Part shown: positions 44,689-53,955 of the stretch, one piece after another
Layout of the letters: each line of letters starts with the position of its first letter
How positions within the stretch are numbered: position 1 is the stretch's first letter
Origin: Nonomuraea basaltis
GTDB lineage: Bacteria; Actinomycetota; Actinomycetes; Streptosporangiales; Streptosporangiaceae
Direction: 5' to 3'
Length of the DNA: 64,000 bases
NCBI RefSeq assembly: GCF_005893125.1
Contig: NZ_VCJS01000027.1
Coordinates: 28,565-92,564, forward strand
The notes under the pieces: model-generated
What the model was told of the DNA's origin: nothing
What the model saw: only the letters and a program-made list of their open reading frames with translations
Database searches by the model: none
Position numbers and translations under genes: made by a program

Positions 44689-45711
44689 TCACGGGTTCAA
44701 GGCGTCCAGGGTGCGGTCGACGTCGCCGGCGGTGGTGTAGACGTGGAAGCTGGCGCGCACCTTGCCGGCTCGCACGGCCGCGCGGATCCCGGCCGCCGCG
44801 AGCCGCTCCCCGGGGGCGTCAACGGACACGATGGCGCTGTCCGCGGGCTCGAGGCCGAGACCGGTACGGAAGCGGTTGGCCAGGGCGACGTTGTGCTCGC
44901 GGATCCGCTGGACGCCCAGCTCGTTGAGCAGCTCGATGGCCGGGGCGGCGCCGACGTACGAGAACCAGGCGGGCGACAGGTCGAACGCGCGGGCGTCCGG
45001 CGCCAGGCGCAGCGGCGGCCCGTAGTAGGACCCGCCCTCGTCGGCGCCGGCGTACCAGTTGGCGGCCAGCGGCCGCATGCGCTCGCGCAGCCGCGGCGAC
45101 AGATAGCCGAAGGCGGCGCCGCGCGGCGCCATGAGCCACTTGTACGCCGCGCACGCCAGCACGTCCAGGCCGTCGACGTCCACGGGCAGCCAGCCGCATG
45201 CCTGGGAGCCGTCGGCGATGACCAGGACGTCATGGGCGCGGGCGGCGGCCACGATGTCGCGGAGCGGGGCGACGTACCCGGTGGCGGACTGGACGATGCT
45301 GAAGGCCACGGCGGCGGTGGAGCCGGTGATCGAGTCGGCCAGCCGGTCGGCGGGAACGGTCTCGACCTCGGCCGCGACGGCCCAGGGGAACAGGTTGCTG
45401 GTGAACTCGATGTCGGGCACCACGACGCGGCCGCCCGGTGGCAGCGCCGTGGCCACGACGGACATGATCTGCGACACGGTGGAGCTCACGGCCACGTCCT
45501 GGACCGGCGCGCCGATCATGCGGGCGAAGGCGGCACGCGAGCGGCCCACGGAGGCGTCCCAGGGCTTCCAGTCGCTGGACCCGCGCCGCCACTGGGCCAG
45601 CACGTCCTGCAGCTCCTCGTAGGCGCGGCGCGGGGGCAGGCCGTAGGAGGCGGTGTTGAGCCAGCCGGGGTCGGCGTCCCAGAGCTCCTTGCCCGCGATG
45701 GCGATGTCCAT
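44689..45711 (-). CDS. Class V aminotransferase / cysteine-desulfurase-like PLP enzyme
   Basis: A 340-aa PLP enzyme of the aminotransferase class V family. The Schiff-base Lys lies in [23 protein letters not shown] supplies the Asp that holds the PLP nitrogen. It lacks the extended Cys loop of true IscS/SufS, so desulfurase activity is doubtful. I take ATG 45711 ([10 protein letters not shown]); the frame continues to 45759 through the recurrent motif at 45733-45757, which probably belongs to the promoter. It is 59 bp upstream of the ThuA gene on the same strand. Confidence 0.88.
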   Translation of the reverse strand: MDIAIAGKELWDADPGWLNTASYGLPPRRAYEELQDVLAQWRRGSSDWKPWDASVGRSRAAFARMIGAPVQDVAVSSTVSQIMSVVATALPPGGRVVVPDIEFTSNLFPWAVAAEVETVPADRLADSITGSTAAVAFSIVQSATGYVAPLRDIVAAARAHDVLVIADGSQACGWLPVDVDGLDVLACAAYKWLMAPRGAAFGYLSPRLRERMRPLAANWYAGADEGGSYYGPPLRLAPDARAFDLSPAWFSYVGAAPAIELLNELGVQRIREHNVALANRFRTGLGLEPADSAIVSVDAPGERLAAAGIRAAVRAGKVRASFHVYTTAGDVDRTLDALNP

Positions 45712-45732
45712 GTCGCAAGAGTAGGCCGAGTC

Positions 45733-45757
45733 AAACGAATCTACAATGTAAAGGCGC
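45733..45757. repeat. Recurrent 20-25 bp motif, site 2
   Basis: Contains GAATCTACAATGTAAAGGCG at 45737-45756, shared with sites near 33.1 and 48.8 kb. On the minus strand it reads CTTTACATTGTAGATTC, with the dyad TACATTGTA and a TAGATT that could be a -10. It lies 22 bp before the class V aminotransferase start. Confidence 0.8.
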
Positions 45758-45826
45758 AAGCGCTGTGGCGTCCGAAAATATGGTCTTCGGAGGGAGAGTC
45801 GCCGAGGTCGCTCGGGGCGCGTGCGA

Positions 45827-46336
45827 TCAATCCGGTGTCGGCGTTGCGGGCCCGGTCCAGGCCGTGGTGGCTACAGGGGTCCTGCCGGTGGCGTACCGGT
45901 AGGACGCCGCGACGACGCTCTTGGCCACCTCAAGCTCTTGTGCCGTGCGGGGGCCGTAAAGCATCACCACGTTGATCGTGGGGGAGTACAGGGGATGGCG
46001 CTCGCCCCACCCCTTGGCGATGAGCTCCCGCTGGTCCTCTTGGGACAGGGCCATGTGCAGGCTGCCGTCGATGTGGATGTGGGCGAACTCGGCGATCAGG
46101 CGGGGCGGCAGGAGAACCGCTCCCTGTGGTGGCAGCGCGTCGTCTTCCAGGAAGAAGGCGATGGAGCGGGGCTCGGAGATCTCGCTGGGCCTGATCCCGG
46201 CGGCGGGAAGGTCGGTGCTCATCCACTGCTTGAGCTGCTCGCGGATCTCGTGGGGGCTGTTCTGGCTGAGCTGGACGTGTGGAACGGACGGGCCGGTACG
46301 GGGCCGGTCACCGGCACGGGCGGGAAGCGACAGCAT
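45827..46336 (-). CDS. DUF5519 (luciferase-family domain) protein
   Basis: A 169-aa soluble protein. The diagnostic region reads FAHIHIDGSLHMALSQED, then LIAKGWGERHPLY and NVVMLYGPRTAQELEVAK. Members are annotated as luciferase-like domain proteins after a fungal or beetle relative, with no known bacterial function. It lies 33 bp downstream of the quinone reductase on the same strand, so the two are probably one transcript. A broken relative lies at 10250-10382. Confidence 0.75.
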   Translation of the reverse strand: MLSLPARAGDRPRTGPSVPHVQLSQNSPHEIREQLKQWMSTDLPAAGIRPSEISEPRSIAFFLEDDALPPQGAVLLPPRLIAEFAHIHIDGSLHMALSQEDQRELIAKGWGERHPLYSPTINVVMLYGPRTAQELEVAKSVVAASYRYATGRTPVATTAWTGPATPTPD

Positions 46337-46368
46337 GACGGGGCTCCTCGAATTCAGGTCGGGGGATC

Positions 46369-47301
46369 TCAGAAAGTGATAACGATCTTGCCGCGTGTGT
46401 ACCTGCCGGCGGCCAGGTCGCGCATGGCCTGCTGGGAATGGTCGAACGGGTAGGTCGCGGCCACCTCGATGCTCATGAGGTCCGCCGCGGCCCGCTCGGC
46501 CTGCCGGGGCAGGTCACCGATCGACGCCTCCATCCGGACGTAGACGGGAACAACCCCGTCCATTTCCGCAGGGCCGTACAGGGTGGAGACCAGCCGGCCG
46601 CCGGGCCGTACGATCCCGGCCGTGGGCACGAGCGCCGGACCGGCGTTGATCAGGTCGACGACCGCATCGAGGCCCCCCGGGTGGAGCTGCCGGGCCTCGG
46701 CGGGGGTGTCGCCGCGGGTGTGGTCGATCGTCTCGTGCGCGCCGAGCCCGCGGATGTAGGCCGTGTCGGCGGGTGCTGCGGTGGCCAGCACGCGCACGCC
46801 GGACTCGGCGGCACGCCGGACCACGAGCGCGCCCACGCCACCGGTCGCACCGATGACCAGCACGGTGTCGCCGGGCTTGAGCGCGGCGGCGGCCAGGACG
46901 CAGTGCGCGGTCATCGCCACCGTGGGGAGCGCGGCGGCCTGGACCGGGGGCAGGGCCCGTGGCCGATGGACAAGCTGAGGGCCTTCGCCGACCAGCACGT
47001 ACTCGGCGATCGTCCCCGAGTCCGCGCCTGCGTAGGCGATCACCTCGTCACCGACGGCGAATCGCGACACCCCTTCTCCCACGGCCGACACCACGCCGGT
47101 GGCGTCCATGCCGAGCACGAACGGATGCCTCACCGGGTACATCTCGCGCAGCTCGCCCGTGACGAGCTTGACGTCGAAGGGGTTGAGCGCCGCGGCCTGC
47201 ACGCGTACCAGCACCTGACCCGGACCGGGCGACCGATCGGGCACCTCGCTGATGCGCAGCTCGTCCACGGGACCATAGGCGGGGGCGACAAGAGCTTTCA
47301 T
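46369..47301 (-). CDS. Zinc-independent quinone oxidoreductase (MDR family)
   Basis: A 310-aa NADP-dependent medium-chain reductase. The N-terminal GroES-like domain starts [20 protein letters not shown]; the nucleotide motif is [20 protein letters not shown]. The catalytic zinc Cys and structural Cys cluster are absent, as in quinone oxidoreductases/alkenal reductases. It is divergent from the LuxR-type gene at 47468, with 166 bp between, and is likely to be its target (inference). Confidence 0.92.
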   Translation of the reverse strand: MKALVAPAYGPVDELRISEVPDRSPGPGQVLVRVQAAALNPFDVKLVTGELREMYPVRHPFVLGMDATGVVSAVGEGVSRFAVGDEVIAYAGADSGTIAEYVLVGEGPQLVHRPRALPPVQAAALPTVAMTAHCVLAAAALKPGDTVLVIGATGGVGALVVRRAAESGVRVLATAAPADTAYIRGLGAHETIDHTRGDTPAEARQLHPGGLDAVVDLINAGPALVPTAGIVRPGGRLVSTLYGPAEMDGVVPVYVRMEASIGDLPRQAERAAADLMSIEVAATYPFDHSQQAMRDLAAGRYTRGKIVITF

Positions 47302-47467
47302 GATGAGGGACTCCTTAGGTGCGGCGACGGCCGGATGGCCTGTGTGGCGGAACCGGACGGGTGAGAGCCTGCCTGCCGCTCGCCATTCCGCTCACCGCCC
47401 GTTCGGGCGGTATCCACTGCTCGAACGGGCAGCACCCCGCCTACCCGGATCGCTTAGCATCTGGCTC

Positions 47468-48748
47468 ATGGATCTTCCCGACCTGCGTGCTGTGCTGGCC
47501 GCTGCCGCGTCGGTGCTGCAAGCGCCCATCGGCGCCATGCTGGAACCCCTGTCACAGGCGCTGGCGGAGTTCCTGCCGCACCGGGCGGTGGCCATGCTCA
47601 CCGGCGACTGCGCGCGGCATCCGATGAAGGCCTACGGCGAGACGGCGATCACCGAGAAGATCACCAGCGCCGAGCTGGCTCGCGTGGGCGGCACGGTCGG
47701 CGTGGGCGAGCCGCGGTCCGGCCGAGTGCGCCTGGCCGGCGAGGACCTCCCAGCGCTCGCCGTCGCCTCCCGCCCGGCCGGGGCCGCGGGTGCCCTGCTC
47801 GTGGTGGTGACCTCCGGCGAGAACGAGCCCAGCGGCCCGGTACGCGACCTGGTTCAGCGGCTCTGGGACCTCGTCGCCCTGCAGCTGATGCACCGGGCCG
47901 AGAACCTCCCGCCTGCCGATCTCAACGGCAACCGGCTGGCCGCCGGAGAGCGGGCCCGCGTGATCGCCGAGCTCACCAACACCCACGCCGCCACACTCCA
48001 ATCCCTGCTCAGCACGTTGCGCAGCCGTACGCTCGATGACGCCGCCGCCCGGCGCAACGCCACCGACCTGGCGGTGTCCGCGCTGATCGAGCTGCGCGCC
48101 GCGGCCGACCTGGACTCCGCGCTGAGCGAGGAGCCGGCCGGGACGGCCTTCGATCGGCTGACCGGCAAGCTGGCGCCGCTGACCCGCTACAGCCAGGTGT
48201 CTCTGGAACTGGCCGGCCCGCGCGACCGTGACCGTGCCGTGCCCGGCGACATCGCCAACGCCGCCCAGGCCCTGGTACGGGGCGTCGTCGTGACCATGCT
48301 CGACCAGGACGGCGTGACCAGGATCCGCGTGACCTGGGAACCGGCAGAATCCGAACTCCACCTCGTCGTCCGCGACGACGGGCCGGGGACACTGACCGCC
48401 GACGCCCTGCCCGTGCGCCGCCTGGCCGAACTCGCGGCCGCCGTGGGCGGCCACCTCTCCCTCGACGCCGTTCCCGGCTGGGGCACCACGATGAGCGCGG
48501 AGCTGCCGCTCGCGCCGCCCGTGGCCGAGACCCCGGACGCCGCACTGGGCGCACTCAAGCCGCGCGAGCGGGAAGTGCTCGAACGGCTGGCGCGCGGCCT
48601 GCGTAACCGGCAGATCGCCGAGGATCTGCTGATCAGCGAGCACACGGTGAAGTTCCACGTGGCCAACATTCTGGACAAGCTAGGCGTGGGCACCCGCACG
48701 GAGGCCGCGGCCCTCGCACACTCCTCAGGTCTGGCCACACTCGCCTGA
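47468..48748 (+). CDS. One-protein histidine-kinase-like / LuxR response regulator fusion
   Basis: A 426-aa regulator. An N-terminal sensor-like region to about residue 150 is followed by a helical region and a GHKL ATPase-like domain ([13 protein letters not shown] near 300, and [20 protein letters not shown] near 335) as in NarX/DesK kinases. The C-terminus is a LuxR/NarL helix-turn-helix, [20 protein letters not shown] then [20 protein letters not shown]. There is no receiver domain and no clear phospho-acceptor His, so this is a one-component fusion rather than a kinase. ATG 47468 starts [10 protein letters not shown]. It probably controls the divergent quinone reductase. Confidence 0.85.
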   Translation: MDLPDLRAVLAAAASVLQAPIGAMLEPLSQALAEFLPHRAVAMLTGDCARHPMKAYGETAITEKITSAELARVGGTVGVGEPRSGRVRLAGEDLPALAVASRPAGAAGALLVVVTSGENEPSGPVRDLVQRLWDLVALQLMHRAENLPPADLNGNRLAAGERARVIAELTNTHAATLQSLLSTLRSRTLDDAAARRNATDLAVSALIELRAAADLDSALSEEPAGTAFDRLTGKLAPLTRYSQVSLELAGPRDRDRAVPGDIANAAQALVRGVVVTMLDQDGVTRIRVTWEPAESELHLVVRDDGPGTLTADALPVRRLAELAAAVGGHLSLDAVPGWGTTMSAELPLAPPVAETPDAALGALKPREREVLERLARGLRNRQIAEDLLISEHTVKFHVANILDKLGVGTRTEAAALAHSSGLATLA

Positions 48749-48826
48749 ACGCGGCTCGGTCTTGGGAACAGCCGCCGACGCCCCTGCAGTTCATCGTCAC
48801 CCGGTTACACTCGCTGCGCCCCGTAT

Positions 48827-48851
48827 GAATCTACAATGTAAAGGCGCTCGG
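48827..48851. repeat. Recurrent 20-25 bp motif, site 3
   Basis: GAATCTACAATGTAAAGGCG at 48827-48846 followed by CTCGG, as in site 1. It lies 79 bp after the LuxR-type gene and just before the degenerate integrase region; no intact gene lies immediately downstream in either direction. Confidence 0.8.
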
Positions 48852-48869
48852 GTAGGTAAAAATTGTTCC

Positions 48870-49262
48870 ACGCAGACCCTCAACCAACTTCACCAACGAG
48901 CCCTTCGTCGTCTACGACCCTGAACGAAATCCCCTCTGCGAGCTGTGTCAGCTCATCGAGAGTGAGAGCCGGCGCAGGCTGCGCCGAGACTGCACTACGC
49001 CCAGCAGGGCACCATCACCTGCCCGGCTCAGGCCGCGGTACTGCGCGTATCTGGCGGCCCTGCGCGGGCCGGGCGTTCAACACCGAGAAGACCTACGCGG
49101 GCCGGATCGCCTTGTACTTGTCGTACTGCCTGGGGCACGGCGTGGACTGGTCGAGGCCTCACGATAATGGCTGTTCCGCTGTTCCAAACGGTTCGTACCC
49201 TTCGACGCCGACCACCAGGTCCTCACCTACCACCTGGACGACCTGGGCGAGACCGTGATGGG
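48870..49262 (+). pseudogene. Gene fragments including an integrase N-terminus
   Basis: Three frames are patched together here. NEPFVVYDPERNPLCELCQL is coding-like at about 48897-48960. AFNTEKTYAGRIALYLSYCL, then GHGVDWSRP (49070-49162), is the SAM-like core-binding start of an actinobacterial tyrosine integrase. KRFVPFDADHQVLTYHLDDL, then GETVMGE and stop (about 49187-49269), is the C-terminus of an unrelated protein. None has a complete gene. This is mobile-element debris in front of pafA. Confidence 0.6.
49102..49155 (+). repeat. 54-bp integrase-derived direct repeat, copy 1
   Basis: CCGGATCGCCTTGTACTTGT begins a 54-bp stretch that recurs at 51293-51346 with three mismatches. The two copies flank pafA and encode the same peptide RIALYLSYC-x-GHGVDWS. 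Confidence 0.9.
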
Positions 49263-49278
49263 GGAGTAGCGTGAGGCA

Positions 49279-50637
49279 ATGGATCGTCGCATCTTCGGCC
49301 TGGAGAACGAGTACGGCGTGACCTGCACGTTCAGGGGGCAGCGCAGGCTGTCCCCCGACGAGGTGGCCCGGTACCTGTTCCGGCGGGTCGTGTCCTGGGG
49401 CCGGTCGAGCAACGTCTTCCTCCCCAACGGTGCCCGTCTGTACCTGGACGTCGGCAGCCATCCCGAGTACGCCACGCCCGAGTGCGACAGCGTGATCGAG
49501 CTGGTCACGCATGACAAGGCGGGGGAGCGCATCCTGGAGGGCCTGCTCGTCGACGCCGAGAAGCGGCTGCGCGAGGAGGGCATTGCCGGCGACATCTACC
49601 TGTTCAAGAACAACACCGACTCGGCCGGCAACTCCTACGGTTGTCACGAGAACTACTGTGTGGGCCGGCACGGCGAGTTCGGGCGGCTGGCGGACGTGCT
49701 GATTCCGTTCCTGGTCACCCGGCAGATCATCTGCGGGGCGGGCAAGGTGCTGCAGACGCCGCGCGGCGCGGTCTACTGCGTCTCGCAGCGCGCCGAGCAC
49801 ATCTGGGAGGGCGTGTCGTCGGCCACCACCCGGTCCCGGCCGATCATCAACACCCGTGACGAGCCGCACGGTGACGCCGAGCGGTTTCGCCGGCTGCACG
49901 TGATCGTCGGCGACTCCAACATGAGCGAGACCACGATGCTGCTCAAGGTCGGCGCGACCGATCTGGTGCTGCGCATGTTCGAGGCGGGCACGGTGATGCG
50001 CGACCTGTCGCTGGAGAACCCGATCCGGGCGATCCGTGAGGTCTCCCACGACATGACCGGGCGGCGGCGGGTGCGGCTGGCCAACGGGCGCGAGGCGTCC
50101 AGCCTGGAGATCCAGCAGGAGTACCTGTCGAAGGCGAAGGACTTCGTCGAGCGCCGCGGCGGCGACGCGATCGCGCACCGGGTGCTGGAGCTGTGGGAGC
50201 GCACGCTGCGCGCGGTCGACACCGGCGACCTCGACCTGGTGTCGCGGGAGATCGACTGGGTGACGAAATACCAGCTCATCGAGCGCTACCGCAAGAAGTA
50301 CGACCTGCCGCTGTCGTCGCCGCGCGTGGCGCAGCTGGATCTCGCCTACCACGACGTGCACCGCAAGCGGGGCCTGTTCTACCTGCTACAGCGCCGCGGC
50401 TCGGTGGAGCGGGTGGCGTCCGACATCAAGATCTTCGAGGCCAAGTCGGTGCCGCCGCAGACGACCAGGGCGCGGCTGCGCGGCGAGTTCATCCGCAAGG
50501 CGCAGGAGAAGCGGCGCGACTTCACCGTCGACTGGGTGCATCTCAAGCTGAACGACCAGGCCCAGCGCACCGTCCTGTGCAAGGACCCGTTTCGCAGCGT
50601 CGACGAGCGGGTGGACAAGCTTATCGCCGGCATGTGA
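49279..50637 (+). CDS. pafA: Pup--protein ligase PafA
   Basis: Attaches the prokaryotic ubiquitin-like protein Pup to substrate lysines for the mycobacterial-type proteasome. The 452-aa length and sequence match PafA over the whole protein: [14 protein letters not shown] with Glu9, [12 protein letters not shown] with the catalytic Asp57, [40 protein letters not shown], and the C-terminal [20 protein letters not shown]. The Dop-specific loop is absent. ATG 49279 follows a weak GAGG. The gene usually sits in or near the dop-pup-prcBA cluster; here none of those genes adjoins it. Both sides are debris of mobile elements, yet pafA itself is intact. Confidence 0.97.
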   Translation: MDRRIFGLENEYGVTCTFRGQRRLSPDEVARYLFRRVVSWGRSSNVFLPNGARLYLDVGSHPEYATPECDSVIELVTHDKAGERILEGLLVDAEKRLREEGIAGDIYLFKNNTDSAGNSYGCHENYCVGRHGEFGRLADVLIPFLVTRQIICGAGKVLQTPRGAVYCVSQRAEHIWEGVSSATTRSRPIINTRDEPHGDAERFRRLHVIVGDSNMSETTMLLKVGATDLVLRMFEAGTVMRDLSLENPIRAIREVSHDMTGRRRVRLANGREASSLEIQQEYLSKAKDFVERRGGDAIAHRVLELWERTLRAVDTGDLDLVSREIDWVTKYQLIERYRKKYDLPLSSPRVAQLDLAYHDVHRKRGLFYLLQRRGSVERVASDIKIFEAKSVPPQTTRARLRGEFIRKAQEKRRDFTVDWVHLKLNDQAQRTVLCKDPFRSVDERVDKLIAGM

Positions 50638-50649
50638 GCGAGCGGCCGG

Positions 50650-50915
50650 CTGGCATCGCGTCAATGGCCACGCCACTCTGCGTCTGTACGGGCACCAGAT
50701 TGCGCGTGGGCCCACGGGGGCGGTCACGCCGTCACCCGGCTCGTCGATCACCTCGACCGGGCCGTCACTCCCCTGCTCGTCGGCCGCTACACCGCCGCGG
50801 TCGGCGGCGAACCAGCTACGCCGACATCGCCGCCGGCGTCGGGATGGCCAACGGCCACCGGCTGCGGCGGGCCGTCCGCGTGATCGAGGCCAACCGGGGC
50901 GATCGCCTGGAGTGA
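50650..50915 (+). pseudogene. Frameshifted fragment of an unidentified gene
   Basis: Downstream of pafA, coding-like pieces lie in successive frames: GWHRVNGHATLRLYGHQIAR, then HAVTRLVDHLDRAVTPLLVG, then SYADIAAGVGMANGHRLRRA followed by VRVIEANRGDRLE and a stop at 50915. Joined, they would make a plausible protein end, so at least two frameshifts have occurred. I cannot name the family. Confidence 0.45.
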
Positions 50916-50918
50916 TTC

Positions 50919-51131
50919 ATGCCCTCGGCCGACCCGGCCCGGCGCCGGGTCTTTGTCATCCGCTACATGCGCCGCGGACACGGCGACGAGTTCAGCGCCC
51001 GCGACGCGATGTCCGCCGCACGAGCAGCGATGACATCGGTCAAGGATATGCACCGCGGGCATTATCTGGGGTGCTTGAGCGAAGTAGCTGGTCAGCCGCT
51101 TGAAGGTCTGTCAGGCACGTCAGGCAAGTAG
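50919..51131 (+). CDS. Small ORF, probably a truncated gene
   Basis: A 70-codon frame starting ATG 50919, reading MPSADPARRRVFVIRYMRRG and further Arg/Ala-rich sequence to about residue 48. After that it runs into the TTATCTGGGG repeat at 51062, so the last 22 codons come from the repeat. It starts 3 bp after the preceding fragment's stop. Function unknown; it may be the 5' end of a gene interrupted by the repeat. Confidence 0.35.
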   Translation: MPSADPARRRVFVIRYMRRGHGDEFSARDAMSAARAAMTSVKDMHRGHYLGCLSEVAGQPLEGLSGTSGK

Positions 51132-51133
51132 GC
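51062..51133 (+). repeat. Left copy of the TTATCTGGGGT ... TGTCAGGCACGT repeat
   Basis: TTATCTGGGGT (51062-51072) is followed at 51109 by TGTCAGGCACGT and CAGGCAAGTAGGC. The same pieces at nearly the same spacing (47 versus 48 bp) form the left half of the MITE-like element at 54050-54245. No matching right end is present here, so this is a solo or truncated copy. Confidence 0.75.
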
Positions 51134-51190
51134 TGGCCGCGGCTGCCGCCGGTGGATCAACGAGCGGCCAGATCACGAAAGGGAGCTCGG

Positions 51191-51292
51191 GTGTCCATGC
51201 AGCCGCTGCGGAAGATTCTCCAGGCCAACCGCTATCCGGGACGGAGTGTGGTGTGGGCGAGGACTCTCGATGGTGCGATGTGTGGCGGCTAT
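51191..51292 (+). pseudogene. Fragment resembling an IMP-cyclohydrolase N-terminus
   Basis: GTG 51191 reads VSMQPLRKILQANRYPGRSV, then VWARTLDGAMCGGY. The L-x-x-N-x-YPGRG pattern and the GGY at the end resemble the start of archaeal-type IMP cyclohydrolase family proteins. The match stops exactly where the integrase repeat begins (51293), so the gene is truncated at that junction. Family assignment is tentative. Confidence 0.35.
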
Positions 51293-51480
51293 CCGGATCG
51301 CCTTGTACTTGTCGTACTGCCGTGGCCACGGCGTGGACTGGTCGAGCCCGAGCCTGGCGCAGCTGATGGCGATGCTGCGGTGGCTGGTGGACGAGCCGAC
51401 GCCGGCGCGCTCGGGAGGCCGGGAGCGACGGCGCGGTATCGCAGCGAGGGTCGCGGTCCCGGGCTATGAGTGGCTGACGG
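51293..51480 (+). pseudogene. Tyrosine integrase N-terminal fragment (contains 54-bp repeat copy 2)
   Basis: The frame reads RIALYLSYCRGHGVDWSSPS, then LAQLMAMLRWLVDEPTPARS, the core-binding domain of actinobacterial integrases. It lacks both the start and the catalytic domain. The first 54 bp (51293-51346) repeat 49102-49155. It ends against the 3' end of the convergent MFS gene. Confidence 0.65.
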
Positions 51481-52663
51481 ATGAGGAGATCGGAGATCGC
51501 GTTCTGGCGGGCGAGCGGCGGGACAGCAGGCATCCAGTCAGCGCGGCGGCGAGGCCGGCCAGCCCGGCCGCCGCGAAGCCGCCCGCCGGCACGGAGACGT
51601 CGATCGCCACCCCGACGATCGGGGATCCGAGCGCGAAACCCGCGCTCTGCGCCGAGGATTGCAGACCTGTCGCCTCACCCCGCACGCTGGCCGGCGCCAG
51701 CCGGCTCACCGCGTCGGCCACCGTGGAAAGGGTCGGCGCGGTGAGAAGCCCGGCGCCGACCATGGCCACGCACAACCAGGGCCAGTCGTGGGCAAGCCCG
51801 GCGGGAATCGTCACGAGCCCGAGCAAGCCGAGCAGCAGCCATGTGGGCAGCGGCCGGGGCAGCGCGCCATAAATCAGCCCGCCGGCGACGGAGGCCACGC
51901 CGAACACGGCTACGACCACGGCGGCCGAGGACACCTGACCTGCTTCTTCAAGCGTGGCGACGATGGCGAGGTCGACGCCGCTGAGCAGCGTCGTGGTGCC
52001 GAACGCCATCGTCAGTACGGCGATCATGCCGGCGCCCACCCACTCCCGGCGCGGGGGCCGTCCGGTCGCGCCGGCATCCGCCTCGTCCTCGGCACGCAGC
52101 GGAGGGTTGAGCAAAGCGATCCCGGCTCCGCCGGCCGCGATCGCGGCGCCAACCCCCCACGCCACCACATCGGGGGACATCTTTGCCGCACACAGGATCA
52201 CAATCGCCGGGCCCACGATGTACGACAGCTCGCCCTGCACCGATTCCAGCGCGAACGCGGCACGGCGCTGTCCCGCCGTCGTCATCGCGGCGATCGCCTG
52301 CCTGGTCACCGGCTGGGCCGGCACCATCAGCAGACCCGCCGCGAAGGCGGCGCCCAGCAGGATCCCGTACGGCAGGATCGGCACGCTCAGCCAGAACACG
52401 ACCTGCACTATGACGGTTACCAGCAGCACGGTACGCAGGCCCCGCCGGTCGATCATGCGGCCAAGCAGCGGCCCTCCCAGCGCCACCCCGGCGGTCAGAG
52501 CCGCCGCGACACCACCCGCTGCCGCGTAGCTCATGTTCAGGCCCAGCACGACGTACATCGTCAGCGCCATCACGTCAGCCGTGATCGCGGCACGGGCGAG
52601 CAGCGAAACGCCCAGCAGCGATGCCATCCCTGGCACGGCGAGCACCTGCCGGTATCTGGTCAC
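51464..52663 (-). CDS. MFS transporter (drug-efflux-like)
   Basis: A 399-aa major facilitator with about twelve helices. Loop 2-3 reads GRMIDRRGLRTVLL, the G-x-x-x-D-R motif. The N-half segment LMVPAQPVTRQAIAAM and the C-half segment APASVRGEATGLQSSAQSAG are of the MFS efflux type. The 3' end overlaps the integrase fragment, so the last residues may derive from it. It is divergent from the LysR gene with 72 bp between, the standard arrangement of an exporter under LysR control. Confidence 0.88.
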   Translation of the reverse strand: MTRYRQVLAVPGMASLLGVSLLARAAITADVMALTMYVVLGLNMSYAAAGGVAAALTAGVALGGPLLGRMIDRRGLRTVLLVTVIVQVVFWLSVPILPYGILLGAAFAAGLLMVPAQPVTRQAIAAMTTAGQRRAAFALESVQGELSYIVGPAIVILCAAKMSPDVVAWGVGAAIAAGGAGIALLNPPLRAEDEADAGATGRPPRREWVGAGMIAVLTMAFGTTTLLSGVDLAIVATLEEAGQVSSAAVVVAVFGVASVAGGLIYGALPRPLPTWLLLGLLGLVTIPAGLAHDWPWLCVAMVGAGLLTAPTLSTVADAVSRLAPASVRGEATGLQSSAQSAGFALGSPIVGVAIDVSVPAGGFAAAGLAGLAAALTGCLLSRRSPARTRSPISSSVSHS

Positions 52664-52721
52664 CCGCGTGACGCTAAATCATCCGTCACATCATAGGAAG
52701 TGGTTAATTTGTTGGAGCAGG

Positions 52722-52736
52722 CATAATGAATTCTTA
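52722..52736 (+). promoter_or_regulatory. -10-like CATAAT and possible leaderless start of the LysR gene
   Basis: CATAAT at 52722-52727 lies 9 bp before the ATG at 52736, and there is no Shine-Dalgarno. Transcription 7-9 bp downstream would begin at or next to the A of the ATG. The -35 region is poor. LysR-type binding sites probably also lie in this 72-bp gap. Confidence 0.4.
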
Positions 52737-53578
52737 TGGCCAGAGATCTTGAGACCGCGTTGCTGCGGTCGTTCGTCACCGCCGTGCGGGCGGGCAGCAT
52801 CAGCCGCGCCGCGACCGCGCTCGGACATACCCAGCCCGCGCTCAGTCAGCAGTTGCGCAAGCTCGAGAGCGTTGTCGGCCGTCCGCTGCTGTACCGGTCG
52901 CCGTCCGGCGTCTCGCTGACCCGGGCGGGTGAGGAGCTTCTGCCGTACGCCGAACGCATTCTTTCGCTCTCCGCACAGGCGCTCACCGAAACCGGGCGCG
53001 CGCTTACCGGCCACTGCGGCGTCGGGTTGCTCGAAGACCTCGCCGCGTCCCAGCTTCCGCAGGCCCTCGCCGACCTCGCCCGGCTGCACCCCGGCGCGAC
53101 GCTGGAGGTGCTCAGCCTTTCCAACGCCGCGATGCGGGAGGCCTACGACGCGGGCCGCGTCCACCTCGTGCTCGACGAGGTGCCGGACGTTCCCGGACCG
53201 CCGCGCTGGACGGTACGCCGCCCGCTGGTCTGGGCGATCGGCCACGGTGTGGACGTGGCTGCCGATCCGCTGCCGGTGGTGCTGTTCTCGAACACGTGCG
53301 CCTGGCGTACGTCAGTGCTGGAAACGCTGGAACGTACCGATCGGCCCTGGCGAGTGGCGTTCGAAAGCAACAGCCTGGTCGGTGTGCTCGCCGCGCTACG
53401 GGCCGGGCTCGGCGTCGCGGCGCTCATGCCCGCGAACCTCGAACCGGTCATGGCCTGCCACGACCCGGACGCCCTGCCCACCCTGCCGGACGTCGAGCTC
53501 GGTCTCGCACGGCACCCACGGACCGAAGGTGATCCGCTGATCGATGCCGTGGAGACCGCGCTACGACGCATGATCTGA
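52736..53578 (+). CDS. LysR-family transcriptional regulator
   Basis: A 280-aa regulator. The winged helix-turn-helix covers residues 8-65 (SISRAATALGHTQPALSQQL, then RKLESVVGRPLLYR), followed by the effector domain with LLEDLAASQLPQALADLARL. ATG 52736 is supported by the HTH position. It is divergent from the MFS exporter and most likely activates it. The effector is unknown. Confidence 0.92.
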   Translation: MARDLETALLRSFVTAVRAGSISRAATALGHTQPALSQQLRKLESVVGRPLLYRSPSGVSLTRAGEELLPYAERILSLSAQALTETGRALTGHCGVGLLEDLAASQLPQALADLARLHPGATLEVLSLSNAAMREAYDAGRVHLVLDEVPDVPGPPRWTVRRPLVWAIGHGVDVAADPLPVVLFSNTCAWRTSVLETLERTDRPWRVAFESNSLVGVLAALRAGLGVAALMPANLEPVMACHDPDALPTLPDVELGLARHPRTEGDPLIDAVETALRRMI

Positions 53579-53664
53579 GTTTCGCGGCTGGTCAGCGCGC
53601 CGGTTTCCGTCCAACCCACAACAGGACCTGGCCAGGTGCCCATACGCTGGGGTCGAAGGCCGCG

Positions 53665-53826
53665 ATGGAGGTGCTCCAGCCGGTGATCGCCCTCCTGCAA
53701 GACCTCCCCGAGCAGGACCGGCAAGCCCTCGCTGAGCTGATCAACCAGTGCGCTCAGGAGGAAACCGGCCCTGAGCGGCAGCTGACGGCCTGGGAAGCGC
53801 CCGAAACCCTGGGTCTCCTGGTCTGA
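53665..53826 (+). CDS. Small hypothetical ORF or gene fragment
   Basis: A 53-aa frame, MEVLQPVIALLQDLPEQDRQ, continuing ALAELINQCAQEETGPERQL and ending LGLLV. It is strongly helical and acidic, with natural codon use. It has no clear ribosome site; the frame is open further upstream, so it could be the 3' end of a lost gene. No family recognised. Confidence 0.4.
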   Translation: MEVLQPVIALLQDLPEQDRQALAELINQCAQEETGPERQLTAWEAPETLGLLV

Positions 53827-53955
53827 GGGCCCCACTACTCAAAGGCGTCCAGGAAGATCACCTGAACCTGGATTCCTCACTTAAATTTCTCCTATGCCGG
53901 GCTGCGCCAAGCCCGGGGCTCGCTCCGAACCTCGCGAGGAGAGGACAGCGCGGGC

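Noticed and set aside
44689..45711. True cysteine desulfurase (iscS/sufS)
   Set aside because: The fold and PLP Lys are present but the catalytic Cys loop is not apparent, and no Fe-S genes are adjacent.
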